From Enteractinococcus fodinae (GTDB taxonomy: Bacteria > Actinomycetota > Actinomycetes > Actinomycetales > Micrococcaceae), in contig NZ_JAVDYJ010000001.1 in NCBI RefSeq assembly GCF_031458395.1, forward strand, positions 620,001 to 684,000: 64,000 nucleotides of DNA, read 5' to 3'. The notes under the pieces are model-generated. The model was given only the letters and a program-made list of their open reading frames with translations, had not been told where the DNA came from and searched no databases. Positions 16,735 through 25,460 of this stretch are shown piece after piece. Position 1 is the first letter of the stretch. Every line of letters starts with the position of its first letter. Position numbers and translations under genes: made by a program.

Positions 16735-17745
16735 ATGGTCGACAACGCACACATCTTACCGCTAAACGCTGACGTTGCCCTGGAGGAGCTCGCCGCCAAT
16801 GCCGTAGCCGTCGGATTGCCGATGAACACCCCGTTTCGCGACACGACGCTGCGAGAAGTCATGCTCATCAAGGGCCCGATCGGATGGGCTGAATTTTCGC
16901 CATTTCCCGAATACGGCGCCGAAGAATCCGCCCGCTGGCTATCTGCCACGATTGAGGCCGGGTGGCACGGTTGGCCCGAACCGGTGCGCCAGAGTGTGCC
17001 CGTCAATGCGACGGTCCCGGCCGTAGCCCCCGAGGATGTGGAGACGGTCTTGGCTCGGTTTGGACCGGTCACGGCGGTGAAAGTCAAAGTCGCCGAGGAT
17101 GATGTGGCCACCGATATCGCGCGGGTGCAGCGCGTGCGAGAACTGCTTCCAGACGCTGACATACGCATCGACGGCAATACGAAATATAGCCACGACGAAG
17201 CTTTCGAAGTGATCACCGCGTTGCCCTTTTTGGCCTATGCAGAGCAACCGGTCCCCGGTATTGAACCGTTAGCCAAACTGCGTGCTGCGCTGCGTGACGC
17301 CGGCAGTTCCGTGCTGATCGCCGCAGATGAGGCCGTCCGCAAAGAAACCGATCCGTTAGCCGTCGCCCAAGCACAGGCCGCCGATCTGATTGTGGTCAAA
17401 GTCCAGCCCTTGGGTGGGGTTCGCCGAGCGCTGTCAATCGTGCAACACGCCGGGTTAGATGCCGTTGTGTCGTCTGCGTTAGATTCCTCGGTGGGGATTG
17501 CCGCCGGGGTGGCCTTGGCTGCGGCACTACCGAGCCTGGACCACGCCTGTGGTTTAGCTACCGCAGCACTGTTTCGCACCGAACCGGCACAACCGGCACT
17601 GCCCGTCAACGGGGTGCTGACCCCGGGGCCGGCGCCCGTCCCCGATGCTCAGCTCATTGAACAGCTGAAACTGCCAGATGAGCGGCAGCGATGGTGGCAG
17701 ACCCGACTAGCAAAAGCACACAGTGTGCTGACCCAAAACGCGTAG
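16735..17745 (+). CDS. menC: o-Succinylbenzoate synthase
   Basis: An enolase-superfamily enzyme of 336 residues that dehydrates SHCHC to o-succinylbenzoate in menaquinone synthesis. The catalytic lysine region VKVKVAEDD, metal ligands in RIDGNTKYS, AYAEQPVPG and IAADEAV, and the distal lysine in LIVVKVQPLGG are all visible in order. Its TAG stop forms the first half of the probable -10 of menD, which starts 11 bases downstream. Confidence 0.93.
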   Translation: MVDNAHILPLNADVALEELAANAVAVGLPMNTPFRDTTLREVMLIKGPIGWAEFSPFPEYGAEESARWLSATIEAGWHGWPEPVRQSVPVNATVPAVAPEDVETVLARFGPVTAVKVKVAEDDVATDIARVQRVRELLPDADIRIDGNTKYSHDEAFEVITALPFLAYAEQPVPGIEPLAKLRAALRDAGSSVLIAADEAVRKETDPLAVAQAQAADLIVVKVQPLGGVRRALSIVQHAGLDAVVSSALDSSVGIAAGVALAAALPSLDHACGLATAALFRTEPAQPALPVNGVLTPGPAPVPDAQLIEQLKLPDERQRWWQTRLAKAHSVLTQNA

Positions 17746-17748
17746 GAT
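17743..17748 (+). promoter_or_regulatory. Candidate leaderless -10 of menD (TAGGAT)
   Basis: TAGGAT begins at the TAG stop codon of menC and ends seven bases before the ATG at 17756. menD may therefore have its own leaderless mRNA besides read-through from menC. Confidence 0.5.
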
Positions 17749-17755
17749 GGACCGC

Positions 17756-19522
17756 ATGGATTCCATGGATACCGCCCGCGCCATCGTCACCGCACTGCGC
17801 GACTCCGGTGTACGCCACGTGGTCATTGGCCCCGGTTCACGTTCCGCACCGCTGGTTTATGCACTGGCCGAAGCCGCCCACCCCGACCGGCTGCGACTCC
17901 ACGTCCGTGTTGACGAACGCTCAGCGGCGTTCACCGCCCTGGGGATGGCACTAGCTTCCGGACGTCCCGCCGCGGTCGTCACCACCTCTGGCACGGCCAC
18001 CGGTAACCTGCTGCCCGCCATGATGGAAGCCTCCCATGCGGACATCCGACTCGTGGCCGTCACCGCCGACCGACCCACTGAGGTTCAGTTCACCGGCGCC
18101 AATCAAACCACCGACCAGCGCGATATGTTCGGAGTACATGCGCGCACTTCGATCACCGTGACCGGTGATACTGCCGATTACGCCAAAACCCACGCCTCAG
18201 TGATGGGAGCACTGGCCGTCGGTGCCGGAACCGACAGCTCACCAACCGGCCCGGTCCACATCAACGCCCGCTTCCGCGAACCACTGATCCCAGAACCCGA
18301 TACGCTGGCGGTTAAACGTGAAGCCGAGACCGGCGTGCAGCCGGTGATTACCCCCTCCCAGGCACAACCCCGATTTACTGCTGACAAGCGGTGGCAACAG
18401 CGCGGTGCGTCCTATCAGGATCAACTGGTTGAGGCCACGGGCTTACGGGAACGCCACACGGTGGTGGTTGCCGGTCATGGTGCCGGACCCATCGCCCACG
18501 ATTTCGCCTTAGCCCTGGGACTGCCGCTCTTTGCCGAGCCGTCATCCAACGCCAGGTTTTCGCGCAACGCCATCGCAGCCTATCCCTATCTATTGGGGCC
18601 CGAAGGCGGCCACGGCGAACATGCCCACCGGTTGGGTAAACATATTCGTCGCATCGTGCTGTTTGGACGGCCCACCCTGTCGCGACAGCTTCAAGCCCTT
18701 CTCAAACGCGATGACATCAAATCCGCCATGTATTATCCGCGACCGGTCGGCTGGTTCACACCGGGCGCTCGCAGAGAAGAACTGATCACTGAGCTGCAAT
18801 CTTTGGCAGAGTTCGCCGGCACCGGCCCACCGGGGTGGCTGGGGTCCTGGCAATCGGCCGCACTGCGTGCCCAACGCGCCCTAGAACAGGCGCTGACCAA
18901 ACGACAGCATGTCGTCGGCAAGCCCGGAGCGATGCGTACCGCGCAATTAGTCTCGGCGACTGCCCTGGGTCAGCTGGTGTTGGGGTCCTCGTCGGTGATT
19001 CGCGATGTGGATCTCGTGTGGCGCCCACCGTCTGAGGCGACCGCGACGGTCTTTGCGCATCGCGGGTTGGCCGGCATCGATGGGACCATCTCGACAGCAA
19101 GCGGCATCAGTCTGGCGACCGGAGAACGCACCACAGTCATGGTTGGGGATCTGACGTTCCTCTACGACACCAACGGTCTGCTGATGGGCCCGACCGAGCA
19201 AGAACCCCACCTGGACATTGTGGTGATTAACGATTCTGGCGGGGCGATCTTCCACGGCCTGGAACACGGTGAAGTCGCGCAGCGTCCGGGCATGGCATCG
19301 GTGGTGGAACGTTTCTTCGGCACGCCCCACACCGTAGATATCGGCGCGATCTGTGCTGCCCACGGCATCAGACACGAGCGGTTAACTTCGGAACAACAAC
19401 TTATCCATATGCTCGGAGACCCCACCGAAGGTCGACGAGTCCTCGAAGTGGTCTCAGATCGTAGCCAACGCTCTGACGTGCACGCCGCAGTCCAAGCCGC
19501 CGTTCGAGCCACCTTCGTCTAA
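17756..19522 (+). CDS. menD: 2-Succinyl-5-enolpyruvyl-6-hydroxy-3-cyclohexene-1-carboxylate synthase
   Basis: A 588-residue thiamin-diphosphate enzyme condensing isochorismate with 2-oxoglutarate. The N-terminal signature VIGPGSRSAPL and the VDERSAAFTALGMA stretch (conserved ThDP glutamate) are present. VGDLTFLYDTNGL and VVINDSGGAIFHGLE give the ThDP/metal-binding region. Three ATGs occur at 17747, 17756 and 17765; the middle one fits a leaderless promoter. The protein is longer than E. coli MenD by about 30 residues, with no sign of breakage. Confidence 0.95.
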   Translation: MDSMDTARAIVTALRDSGVRHVVIGPGSRSAPLVYALAEAAHPDRLRLHVRVDERSAAFTALGMALASGRPAAVVTTSGTATGNLLPAMMEASHADIRLVAVTADRPTEVQFTGANQTTDQRDMFGVHARTSITVTGDTADYAKTHASVMGALAVGAGTDSSPTGPVHINARFREPLIPEPDTLAVKREAETGVQPVITPSQAQPRFTADKRWQQRGASYQDQLVEATGLRERHTVVVAGHGAGPIAHDFALALGLPLFAEPSSNARFSRNAIAAYPYLLGPEGGHGEHAHRLGKHIRRIVLFGRPTLSRQLQALLKRDDIKSAMYYPRPVGWFTPGARREELITELQSLAEFAGTGPPGWLGSWQSAALRAQRALEQALTKRQHVVGKPGAMRTAQLVSATALGQLVLGSSSVIRDVDLVWRPPSEATATVFAHRGLAGIDGTISTASGISLATGERTTVMVGDLTFLYDTNGLLMGPTEQEPHLDIVVINDSGGAIFHGLEHGEVAQRPGMASVVERFFGTPHTVDIGAICAAHGIRHERLTSEQQLIHMLGDPTEGRRVLEVVSDRSQRSDVHAAVQAAVRATFV

Positions 19523-19553
19523 TGCACTCACAGAACAGGATGATGACAGGCTC

Positions 19554-20399
19554 ATGACGCAAAAGCTCCAGCACGCACCCCAGCGTGTCCTTTTGGTTGG
19601 ATGTGGGCAGGTCGGCACCGAACTCGGACAACGGCTCATCGCCGAGGGGGCGCAAGTTTACGGCCTGCGCCGAGACGCGCGTCAGTTACCGGTCGAATTT
19701 GAGCCCTTGTCCGTGGACCTGCTACAACCGGTGACCCAGGCGTTACCTACCGTTGATGCGATGGTGATAACCCTGACGCCGTCGATCAAAGACACCACCG
19801 GGGCAAACGGTTATCTGGCAGCGTTGCACCAATTGGCGCAGGCCCTGCCGCAGGTCCCACCTCGTGTGCTCTTTGTATCCTCCACTCGAGTCTTCGAAGG
19901 CGTAACCACCGAGCAGGCCATTACTGAGTCTGATCCGGTAGCCCCCGTGTCCGAACGCGGTGAAACCCTGGTTGCCGGCGAGGCTCTCGCAACCCAGCTG
20001 TTCAACGCGCATATCGTGCGCCCCGCAGGGATCTACGGGCCAGGACGCGAAATGTTACTTCGAAAAGTACTGGATCAAAAACCGGTTCAATATGCCCGTC
20101 GCACCAATAGGATCCACCAGACCGATCTCGTGCGAGCTCTGCATACACTCCTGATGCTCGACACTGCGCCCAACGTGCTGCATGCAATCGACCGCACCCC
20201 GGGTGTACTGCTAGGTGACGTGGTCAAATACCTTGCCGATCGCCTGCATGTGGCCCCGCCCCCGCCGGTCGAACCCGTCGAATCCGGTGGACGAATACTG
20301 AGCGGCGATCGATTAGCGGAGCTTGTGGGAACGTTGACCTACCCGACGTATCGGCACGGTTACGATCAGATCATTGCGGCTCGCGAAACGACACTGTAA
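19554..20399 (+). CDS. NAD(P)-dependent epimerase/dehydratase-like protein
   Basis: A 281-residue short-chain-dehydrogenase-type protein. The Rossmann motif VLLVGCGQVGTELGQRL is at residues 12-28, followed by LFVSSTRVFEG and a VRPAGIYGPGRE segment. It most resembles the YeeZ-like atypical subgroup, in which the usual YXXXK catalytic pair is not evident, so it may bind a dinucleotide without classical epimerase chemistry. It follows menD by 31 bases and could be co-transcribed, but no link to menaquinone is known to me. Confidence 0.78.
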   Translation: MTQKLQHAPQRVLLVGCGQVGTELGQRLIAEGAQVYGLRRDARQLPVEFEPLSVDLLQPVTQALPTVDAMVITLTPSIKDTTGANGYLAALHQLAQALPQVPPRVLFVSSTRVFEGVTTEQAITESDPVAPVSERGETLVAGEALATQLFNAHIVRPAGIYGPGREMLLRKVLDQKPVQYARRTNRIHQTDLVRALHTLLMLDTAPNVLHAIDRTPGVLLGDVVKYLADRLHVAPPPPVEPVESGGRILSGDRLAELVGTLTYPTYRHGYDQIIAARETTL

Positions 20400-20474
20400 G
20401 GCATTCCTGTTGGCTTCTCAGGATCTCAAGATAAGCTAGGGCAGGTCCTTCCCCAACCAACAGAGATGTGAATT

Positions 20475-21437
20475 ATGCCGCGACTACCTCGTGCCATTGC
20501 TGCTCTGATGGCAGCTGCTGTGATGTTTGCTGGATGCAGTGCCGACCCGTCTGCCGCGCCTGCAGAGTCGACGCCTTCGTCCACCGGTGACAACACCGCG
20601 CAGCCTAGCCCGGAGCCCACGCCAACTCCTACCGAAGAGCCACCAGAACTCATCGGTGGTGGCACCGAGCTGTTCCCAGATAAGCGGTTCATCGCGCTCT
20701 ACGGACACCCCACCTATCCCGAGCTTGGTGCGCTCGGAGAGCAAGGGCCCGAGGAAGCAGTCGAACGTGCTAAAGACCTCGCAGAATACTATGAGAAGCA
20801 TACTGACGCCAAGATTATCCCGTCATTTGAGATCATCGTGACGATGGCGTCCGCTGCGCCCGGTAATGATGGCAACTACTCTGCGGTCGTAGATTTTGAC
20901 GACCTGGATCCCTACATTGAAGCTGCAGAAGAACACGATGTGTACGTCGTCTTGGACTTACAGCCGGGCCACAATGATTTCCTGACCCAGGCCAAATTGT
21001 TTGAGGATTATCTCAAAGAACCCAACGTCGGCCTCGCTTTAGACCCAGAATGGCGCCTGGCCCCCGGTCAGGTGCATATGCAACAGATCGGCTCTGTTGA
21101 CGCGGCGGAAATCAACGAGACCACCGAATGGTTGGCCGAGCTCACTGCCGAGCATGAACTGCCCCAGAAGATGGTCATCCTGCATCAGTTTCAATTGGCC
21201 ATGATCCAAGACCGCGAAGAGATCAATACAGATCATTCCGAACTGGCCATCGTGCTCCACGCTGACGGCCATGGCACAGCAGAACAAAAACTCGACACGT
21301 GGGAAGCGTTGCAACGGGATTTGCCCGACGACATCTACATGGCGTGGAAGAACTTCTACCGCCAAGACAATCCGATGTTCTCTCCCAAGGAGACCTTCGA
21401 GGTTGAACCAAAGCCGTGGTTCGTGTCCTACCAGTAG
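20475..21437 (+). CDS. Lipoprotein of unknown function with a probable barrel-like domain
   Basis: A 320-residue secreted protein. Residues 1-21 are a lipoprotein signal ending AGC, then comes a Ser/Thr/Pro/Glu linker to about residue 60. The folded part contains RFIALYGHP, VYVVLDLQPGHNDF, VGLALDPEW, MVILHQFQ and IVLHADGHG, spaced like successive beta strands of a TIM-barrel hydrolase with acidic and His/Gln residues at strand ends. I recognise the pattern from actinobacterial lipoproteins but know no assigned substrate. It is convergent with the oxidase at 21463. Confidence 0.72.
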   Translation: MPRLPRAIAALMAAAVMFAGCSADPSAAPAESTPSSTGDNTAQPSPEPTPTPTEEPPELIGGGTELFPDKRFIALYGHPTYPELGALGEQGPEEAVERAKDLAEYYEKHTDAKIIPSFEIIVTMASAAPGNDGNYSAVVDFDDLDPYIEAAEEHDVYVVLDLQPGHNDFLTQAKLFEDYLKEPNVGLALDPEWRLAPGQVHMQQIGSVDAAEINETTEWLAELTAEHELPQKMVILHQFQLAMIQDREEINTDHSELAIVLHADGHGTAEQKLDTWEALQRDLPDDIYMAWKNFYRQDNPMFSPKETFEVEPKPWFVSYQ

Positions 21438-21462
21438 CTTCCGCGCGGTCGCGTGCCACCGA

Positions 21463-22704
21463 TTAGTCGTTGGCGTTTAGTCCGTGGGTCGCTGAGACCT
21501 CATCAACGATGTATTCGGCAATTGCCATCGAAGAGGTCGCACCGGGGGAGGGCGCGTTGCGAATAAACGTGGCCCGCCCCAGGTGTTCGATGACAAAATC
21601 ATCGACTAACTGACCGTCTTCGTCCATGGCTTGTGCACGAATGCCACGGGTGATGGGCGTGGCCTGTGCTCCGTCGAGTTTGGGCACGTAAGCGGTCGCG
21701 CCATTGAGAAATTTTTTCCGAGAGACCACGGCAGTCAGCTCTCGGATCGCTGCTTTCATATTCCGTGCGGCAAACTTCCAAAAACCTTGATTGGTCAGGA
21801 CTGCTGCGGTGTCTTTGAGCCCGATCTGCCAACCGGTGTAATTTTCTCGGCCAAATGACAAAAACGCGTTGGGCCCGACCAGCATTTCCCCATCGACGCG
21901 CTTGGTGAGATGCACCCCTAAGAAGGGGTAGGCGGGATCGGGTACCGGGTAGACCAGGCCGTTGAGGATCTGTCGGTGGGTCGGTGCTAACTGCGCGTAC
22001 TGACCAAAAAACGGTACGATCGCGGGGAAAGCAGCTCCGCCCGCCATCCGGGCGAGCCGGTCTGACTGCAGACCGGCGCAGCCGATCACATAATCGAACT
22101 GCTCCGTCTGCTCATTATCGTCGGGTCCTCGCGTGGTGAGGACACACCCCTGCGCATCCACGCTGACATCGGTCACCTCGGTTGCTAACCGGATTGTTCC
22201 GCCTCCGGCCTGCACGTCATCGATCAGGGCTCGAGTGACCCCAGCAAAATCAATGATCGCAGTGTGCGGGGAGTGCAATGCCAGCACGCCCACCGCGTTG
22301 GGCTCAAGGCGACGAAGCTCATCGGGACCGATCAGTGCAACATCTGGCACCCCGTTGGCAACTGCCCGTTCAAAGATGGCCTCTAGACGCGGACGCTCGT
22401 CGGGGTCCAGCGCCACAACGAGTTTTCCGCAGGCCTCATAGGGCACACCCTTTGCCTGAGCGTAAGCAGTCATGAGCTCCACACCTCGGCGACAGAGCCG
22501 GGCTTTGAGACTGCCCGGCTGATAATACAACCCGGCATGCACGACGCCGGAATTATGCCCGGTCTGATGCGCCGCGACCGTTGCGGCTTTCTCAAAGACC
22601 GTGACCTTCGCTGCTGGGAAACGACGGGTGAGTTCGTTAGCGACTGCTGCACCGTTAATACCCGCACCGATAACGGCAAACGACGAAGAGCGCACAGAAT
22701 TCAT
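21463..22704 (-). CDS. lhgO: L-2-hydroxyglutarate oxidase
   Basis: A 413-residue FAD protein of the DAO fold. The FAD-binding motif FAVIGAGINGAAVANEL starts at residue 9, followed by HNSGVVHAGLYYQPGSLKARLC, the hallmark of LhgO. FFGQYAQL and HLTKRVDGEMLVGPNAF also fit. It converts L-2-hydroxyglutarate, a side product of 2-oxoglutarate reduction, back to 2-oxoglutarate and passes electrons to the quinone pool. The position directly after menF is consistent with that electron acceptor. Its -10 overlaps the menF stop codon. Confidence 0.9.
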   Translation of the reverse strand: MNSVRSSSFAVIGAGINGAAVANELTRRFPAAKVTVFEKAATVAAHQTGHNSGVVHAGLYYQPGSLKARLCRRGVELMTAYAQAKGVPYEACGKLVVALDPDERPRLEAIFERAVANGVPDVALIGPDELRRLEPNAVGVLALHSPHTAIIDFAGVTRALIDDVQAGGGTIRLATEVTDVSVDAQGCVLTTRGPDDNEQTEQFDYVIGCAGLQSDRLARMAGGAAFPAIVPFFGQYAQLAPTHRQILNGLVYPVPDPAYPFLGVHLTKRVDGEMLVGPNAFLSFGRENYTGWQIGLKDTAAVLTNQGFWKFAARNMKAAIRELTAVVSRKKFLNGATAYVPKLDGAQATPITRGIRAQAMDEDGQLVDDFVIEHLGRATFIRNAPSPGATSSMAIAEYIVDEVSATHGLNAND

Positions 22705-22710
22705 ACCAGG

Positions 22711-22716
22711 ATCCTA
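22711..22716 (-). promoter_or_regulatory. Candidate leaderless -10 of lhgO (TAGGAT)
   Basis: TAGGAT on the minus strand starts with the TAG stop of menF and ends six bases before the ATG at 22704, the same device as at menC/menD. Confidence 0.5.
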
Positions 22717-23994
22717 GAGTGCTTGGACACGCAGCGCTTTTTTCATCGGCCGCATTTTGGCATGGGTCTCAGCTAGCTCTGCAGCCGGATCTGAGCCATC
22801 GACAATCCCGCCACCGGCATACACTCGCACGTGATAAGCGTCTTCGATGAGACTGCCACGCAGTGCGATCCCAAATTCACCTTGACCATGGGCATCTAAC
22901 CAGCCGACGGCCCCGGCGTAGAGGCCACGGTCCATCCCGTGGGTCTCGGCTTCTAGTTGCCAGATTGCATCCATTGCGGGCTGGCGTGGAGTACCACCCA
23001 CGGCAGCCGTTGGGTTGATTTCCGCCACAAGATCCAGAATGGACGTTTCTGATGTCAGCTCAGCTGAGACATCTGTGGCTAAGTGATACACATTCGGCAG
23101 GGACAGGACAAACGGTTGGTCAGAGGTGCGCAATTGGGTGGCAAATGGCGCCAGCTTATCGACCAAGGAATCCACAGCGGCCTGATGTTCGAAGATCTGT
23201 TTGGGATGATCTGACAACTGCTCTGCAATGAGATCTTCATTGACTGCTACATTGCGATCCACGGTCCCAGCCAGCACCCGGGCTTTGGCAGCATTGGCCT
23301 GGCGGGCGATCAATAACTCCGGGGTTGAGCCAATCAGGTTTTCAACCTTATACGTCCAGGCGGTGGGATTATCCGACGCCAAGGCACGGATGGTGGCCGG
23401 GATATGGAATGGAGCGGCACCGGTGAGTAACTCGTCGCGAGCCAAGACGATTTTTTCAAAGTCTTGTTGCGCCAACATCTGGACCGCTTTCGCCACCGAG
23501 CGCTCAAACGCAGCTTCCGACAACTGGGCGGACACCGTTTTTAGCCCATTGTGTTCGGCGGCAGGTGGTTCTTGGGGGAGCTCTTCGAGGAAAGTCGTAA
23601 AGAGTGTTTCGGCGCTCGGGGGTGTTGCGGTTGATTCGTAGGTGTAGCGCAACCAAACGCCGTCAGTCGATCGATCTAACACAAATTTCGGCACGGTCAC
23701 GATGGAATCAACTGCCGAACGAGCATCAAAAGTGAAAGCCGCAAAACAGATCGGAGCGGCAGCGGTCAGGGATGCAGGGAGCTCAGGGCCCGCCTCAGCG
23801 GTGAGCTCGGTCCAGCGATCCCGCGCGGCAGTGAATCGTTCTGGGCCACGTGTGGTGAAGCGGAATCGTTGGCCAAAGCCGAGTTTGCCCATCCGGTGTC
23901 GCGAAAATGCACAGGTGGCCTTGCCTATGATTTCGGTAGGCAATTGGGCCACTTGTGCCTCAGACAGTTGAAAAGCTGCGGCGGTAAAAGACAT
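22714..23994 (-). CDS. menF: Isochorismate synthase
   Basis: A chorismate-utilising enzyme of 426 residues making isochorismate, the first menaquinone step. The C-terminal domain shows FEKIVLARDELL, the GSTPELLIARQ motif, VLAGTVDRN, NVYHLATDVSAEL, LNPTAAVGGTPRQPA (as INPTAAVGGTPRQ) and YAGAVGWLDAHGQGEFGIALR. The ATG at 23994 is preferred over a TTG at 24003. No clear Shine-Dalgarno or TANNNT at 6-7 bases is seen, so its promoter is undefined. Confidence 0.93.
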   Translation of the reverse strand: MSFTAAAFQLSEAQVAQLPTEIIGKATCAFSRHRMGKLGFGQRFRFTTRGPERFTAARDRWTELTAEAGPELPASLTAAAPICFAAFTFDARSAVDSIVTVPKFVLDRSTDGVWLRYTYESTATPPSAETLFTTFLEELPQEPPAAEHNGLKTVSAQLSEAAFERSVAKAVQMLAQQDFEKIVLARDELLTGAAPFHIPATIRALASDNPTAWTYKVENLIGSTPELLIARQANAAKARVLAGTVDRNVAVNEDLIAEQLSDHPKQIFEHQAAVDSLVDKLAPFATQLRTSDQPFVLSLPNVYHLATDVSAELTSETSILDLVAEINPTAAVGGTPRQPAMDAIWQLEAETHGMDRGLYAGAVGWLDAHGQGEFGIALRGSLIEDAYHVRVYAGGGIVDGSDPAAELAETHAKMRPMKKALRVQAL

Positions 23995-24003
23995 GATAGG
24001 CAA

Positions 24004-24400
24004 TAATGTACCGGTTTTTTCGCTGGTGCGGGTTCGGTAGTCTGAGACATCATTGCCAACGGGAAGGCTGGGCTATCAGGGAGAGTGCGATGAACCAGCA
24101 CAAGGGTCTCATCTGGCCGCGCCGAACTGTCCTGTGGGCGTGGCTGCGAAAACGGCGGCATGGTGCGCCACAGTCTCAGCGGCAACGCCTGCGGAAAATG
24201 CGCTGATCGATGCGGCCTGGTGACTAACACGTGCGGGACCTTGGTATGGCTGCGATAGCAGATGCTGCTCGCACAGCTGAAATACGGGGTACTGCGGGGT
24301 AACCTCTGTTGATACGGGCCATGACAGCGGTAAGTTTATGTGCCATACGAGCACAAGTTCGTACAACGGTGATTCCAGGGGCCTAAATGGGCCGCTAGTG
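24004..24400. other. Gene-free stretch between menF and the polyprenyl synthase
   Basis: About 400 bases hold only short open frames on both strands with no recognisable motif, repeat or strong hairpin. In relatives menG and a geranylgeranyl-reductase-like gene often lie in this position, and neither is present here. Only the leaderless promoter at its right end is identifiable. Confidence 0.6.
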
Positions 24401-24406
24401 TAGGGT
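24401..24406 (+). promoter_or_regulatory. Candidate leaderless -10 (TAGGGT)
   Basis: TAGGGT is followed by seven bases and the GTG at 24414, supporting that GTG as the start of the polyprenyl diphosphate synthase. Confidence 0.55.
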
Positions 24407-24413
24407 TATACGG

Positions 24414-25460
24414 GTGGACATTTCTATTTCGCTGCCTCCGGGTATTGACGCGCTGCGAGAGCACGAGCAGCTATTTGATGCGCTGTTGACCAGCTTATCG
24501 AAGATCGAAGATGATCTCGCTGACGCGCTAGTGTACGCGGACCAGTTGGCGCATCTGACGACGCGGCACTTACTGGATGCCGGCGGTAAGCGAGTCCGCC
24601 CCATCGTGACCGTTCTATCCTCAATGTTGGCGGATGAAAATGTCGGGTCTGGACTGGTTACAGAGCCCAACGACAACATTCGTAAGGTTGCCGTCGCGTT
24701 AGAATTGACGCATCTGGCCACGTTGTACCACGATGATGTCATGGACGAGGCTGATCAACGTCGCGGTGTGACAGCAGTTCATCAGCAATGGTCCAACTCG
24801 ATTGCTATTCTTGCCGGCGATCTCATCTTTGCCCGAGCCTCAGGTGAAATGTCGTCGCTGGGAACTCGTGCGGTGCGGGAGCATGCTCGCACTTTTGAGA
24901 AACTGGTCATGGGCCAGCTGTGGGAAACCGTCGGTCCCGAAGCCGATGATGATCCCCTGGAACACTATCTTCGCGTTATAGACGGCAAGACGGCATCCCT
25001 GCTCGCTACGAGCGCTTATCTAGGGGCACTGCTTGCCGGCGGGTCCGAAGAGCTCATTGAGATCGCAGCGACCTATGGTGGCAACGTCGGGATGGCATTC
25101 CAGCTGGCCGATGACATCATTGATGTCACCAGCCCGTCCGATACCTCGGGCAAAGTCCAGGGCACGGATCTGAAAGAACGCGTCGAAACCTTACCGGTCT
25201 TGTTGTTGCGTGAAGCAGCATCCCAGGGCGATGCCGATGCGGTAGAAGCCCTGAAACTCGTCGACGGGCCACTGGACACTGATGAGCAATTAGAAAATGC
25301 GGTGCGCGCGGTGGCCACCCATCAGGTGATTGAGCGCGCCTGGGAACTCACCGATCAGTGGGCACGCAAAGCCATCGACGCCTTAGACGGTTTAGCTGAT
25401 TCACCCGTCAAAACTGCCCTACAGCTCTTTGCCGAATATGTCGTCTCTCGGGACGCTTAG
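24414..25460 (+). CDS. Polyprenyl diphosphate synthase (menaquinone side chain)
   Basis: A 348-residue trans-isoprenyl diphosphate synthase. The first aspartate-rich motif is LYHDDVMDEADQRRG and the second is FQLADDIIDV. GGKRVRP and GKTASLLATSA are also family marks. It elongates farnesyl or geranylgeranyl diphosphate with isopentenyl diphosphate to make the chain that MenA attaches; chain length cannot be read reliably here. The GTG start fits a leaderless promoter. Its end overlaps the convergent HIT gene by four bases. Confidence 0.92.
   Translation: MDISISLPPGIDALREHEQLFDALLTSLSKIEDDLADALVYADQLAHLTTRHLLDAGGKRVRPIVTVLSSMLADENVGSGLVTEPNDNIRKVAVALELTHLATLYHDDVMDEADQRRGVTAVHQQWSNSIAILAGDLIFARASGEMSSLGTRAVREHARTFEKLVMGQLWETVGPEADDDPLEHYLRVIDGKTASLLATSAYLGALLAGGSEELIEIAATYGGNVGMAFQLADDIIDVTSPSDTSGKVQGTDLKERVETLPVLLLREAASQGDADAVEALKLVDGPLDTDEQLENAVRAVATHQVIERAWELTDQWARKAIDALDGLADSPVKTALQLFAEYVVSRDA

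Noticed and set aside
24109-24366. An 85-residue minus-strand frame between menF and the polyprenyl synthase
   Set aside because: No ribosome site, no leaderless hexamer, no motif, and composition does not resemble neighbouring proteins.
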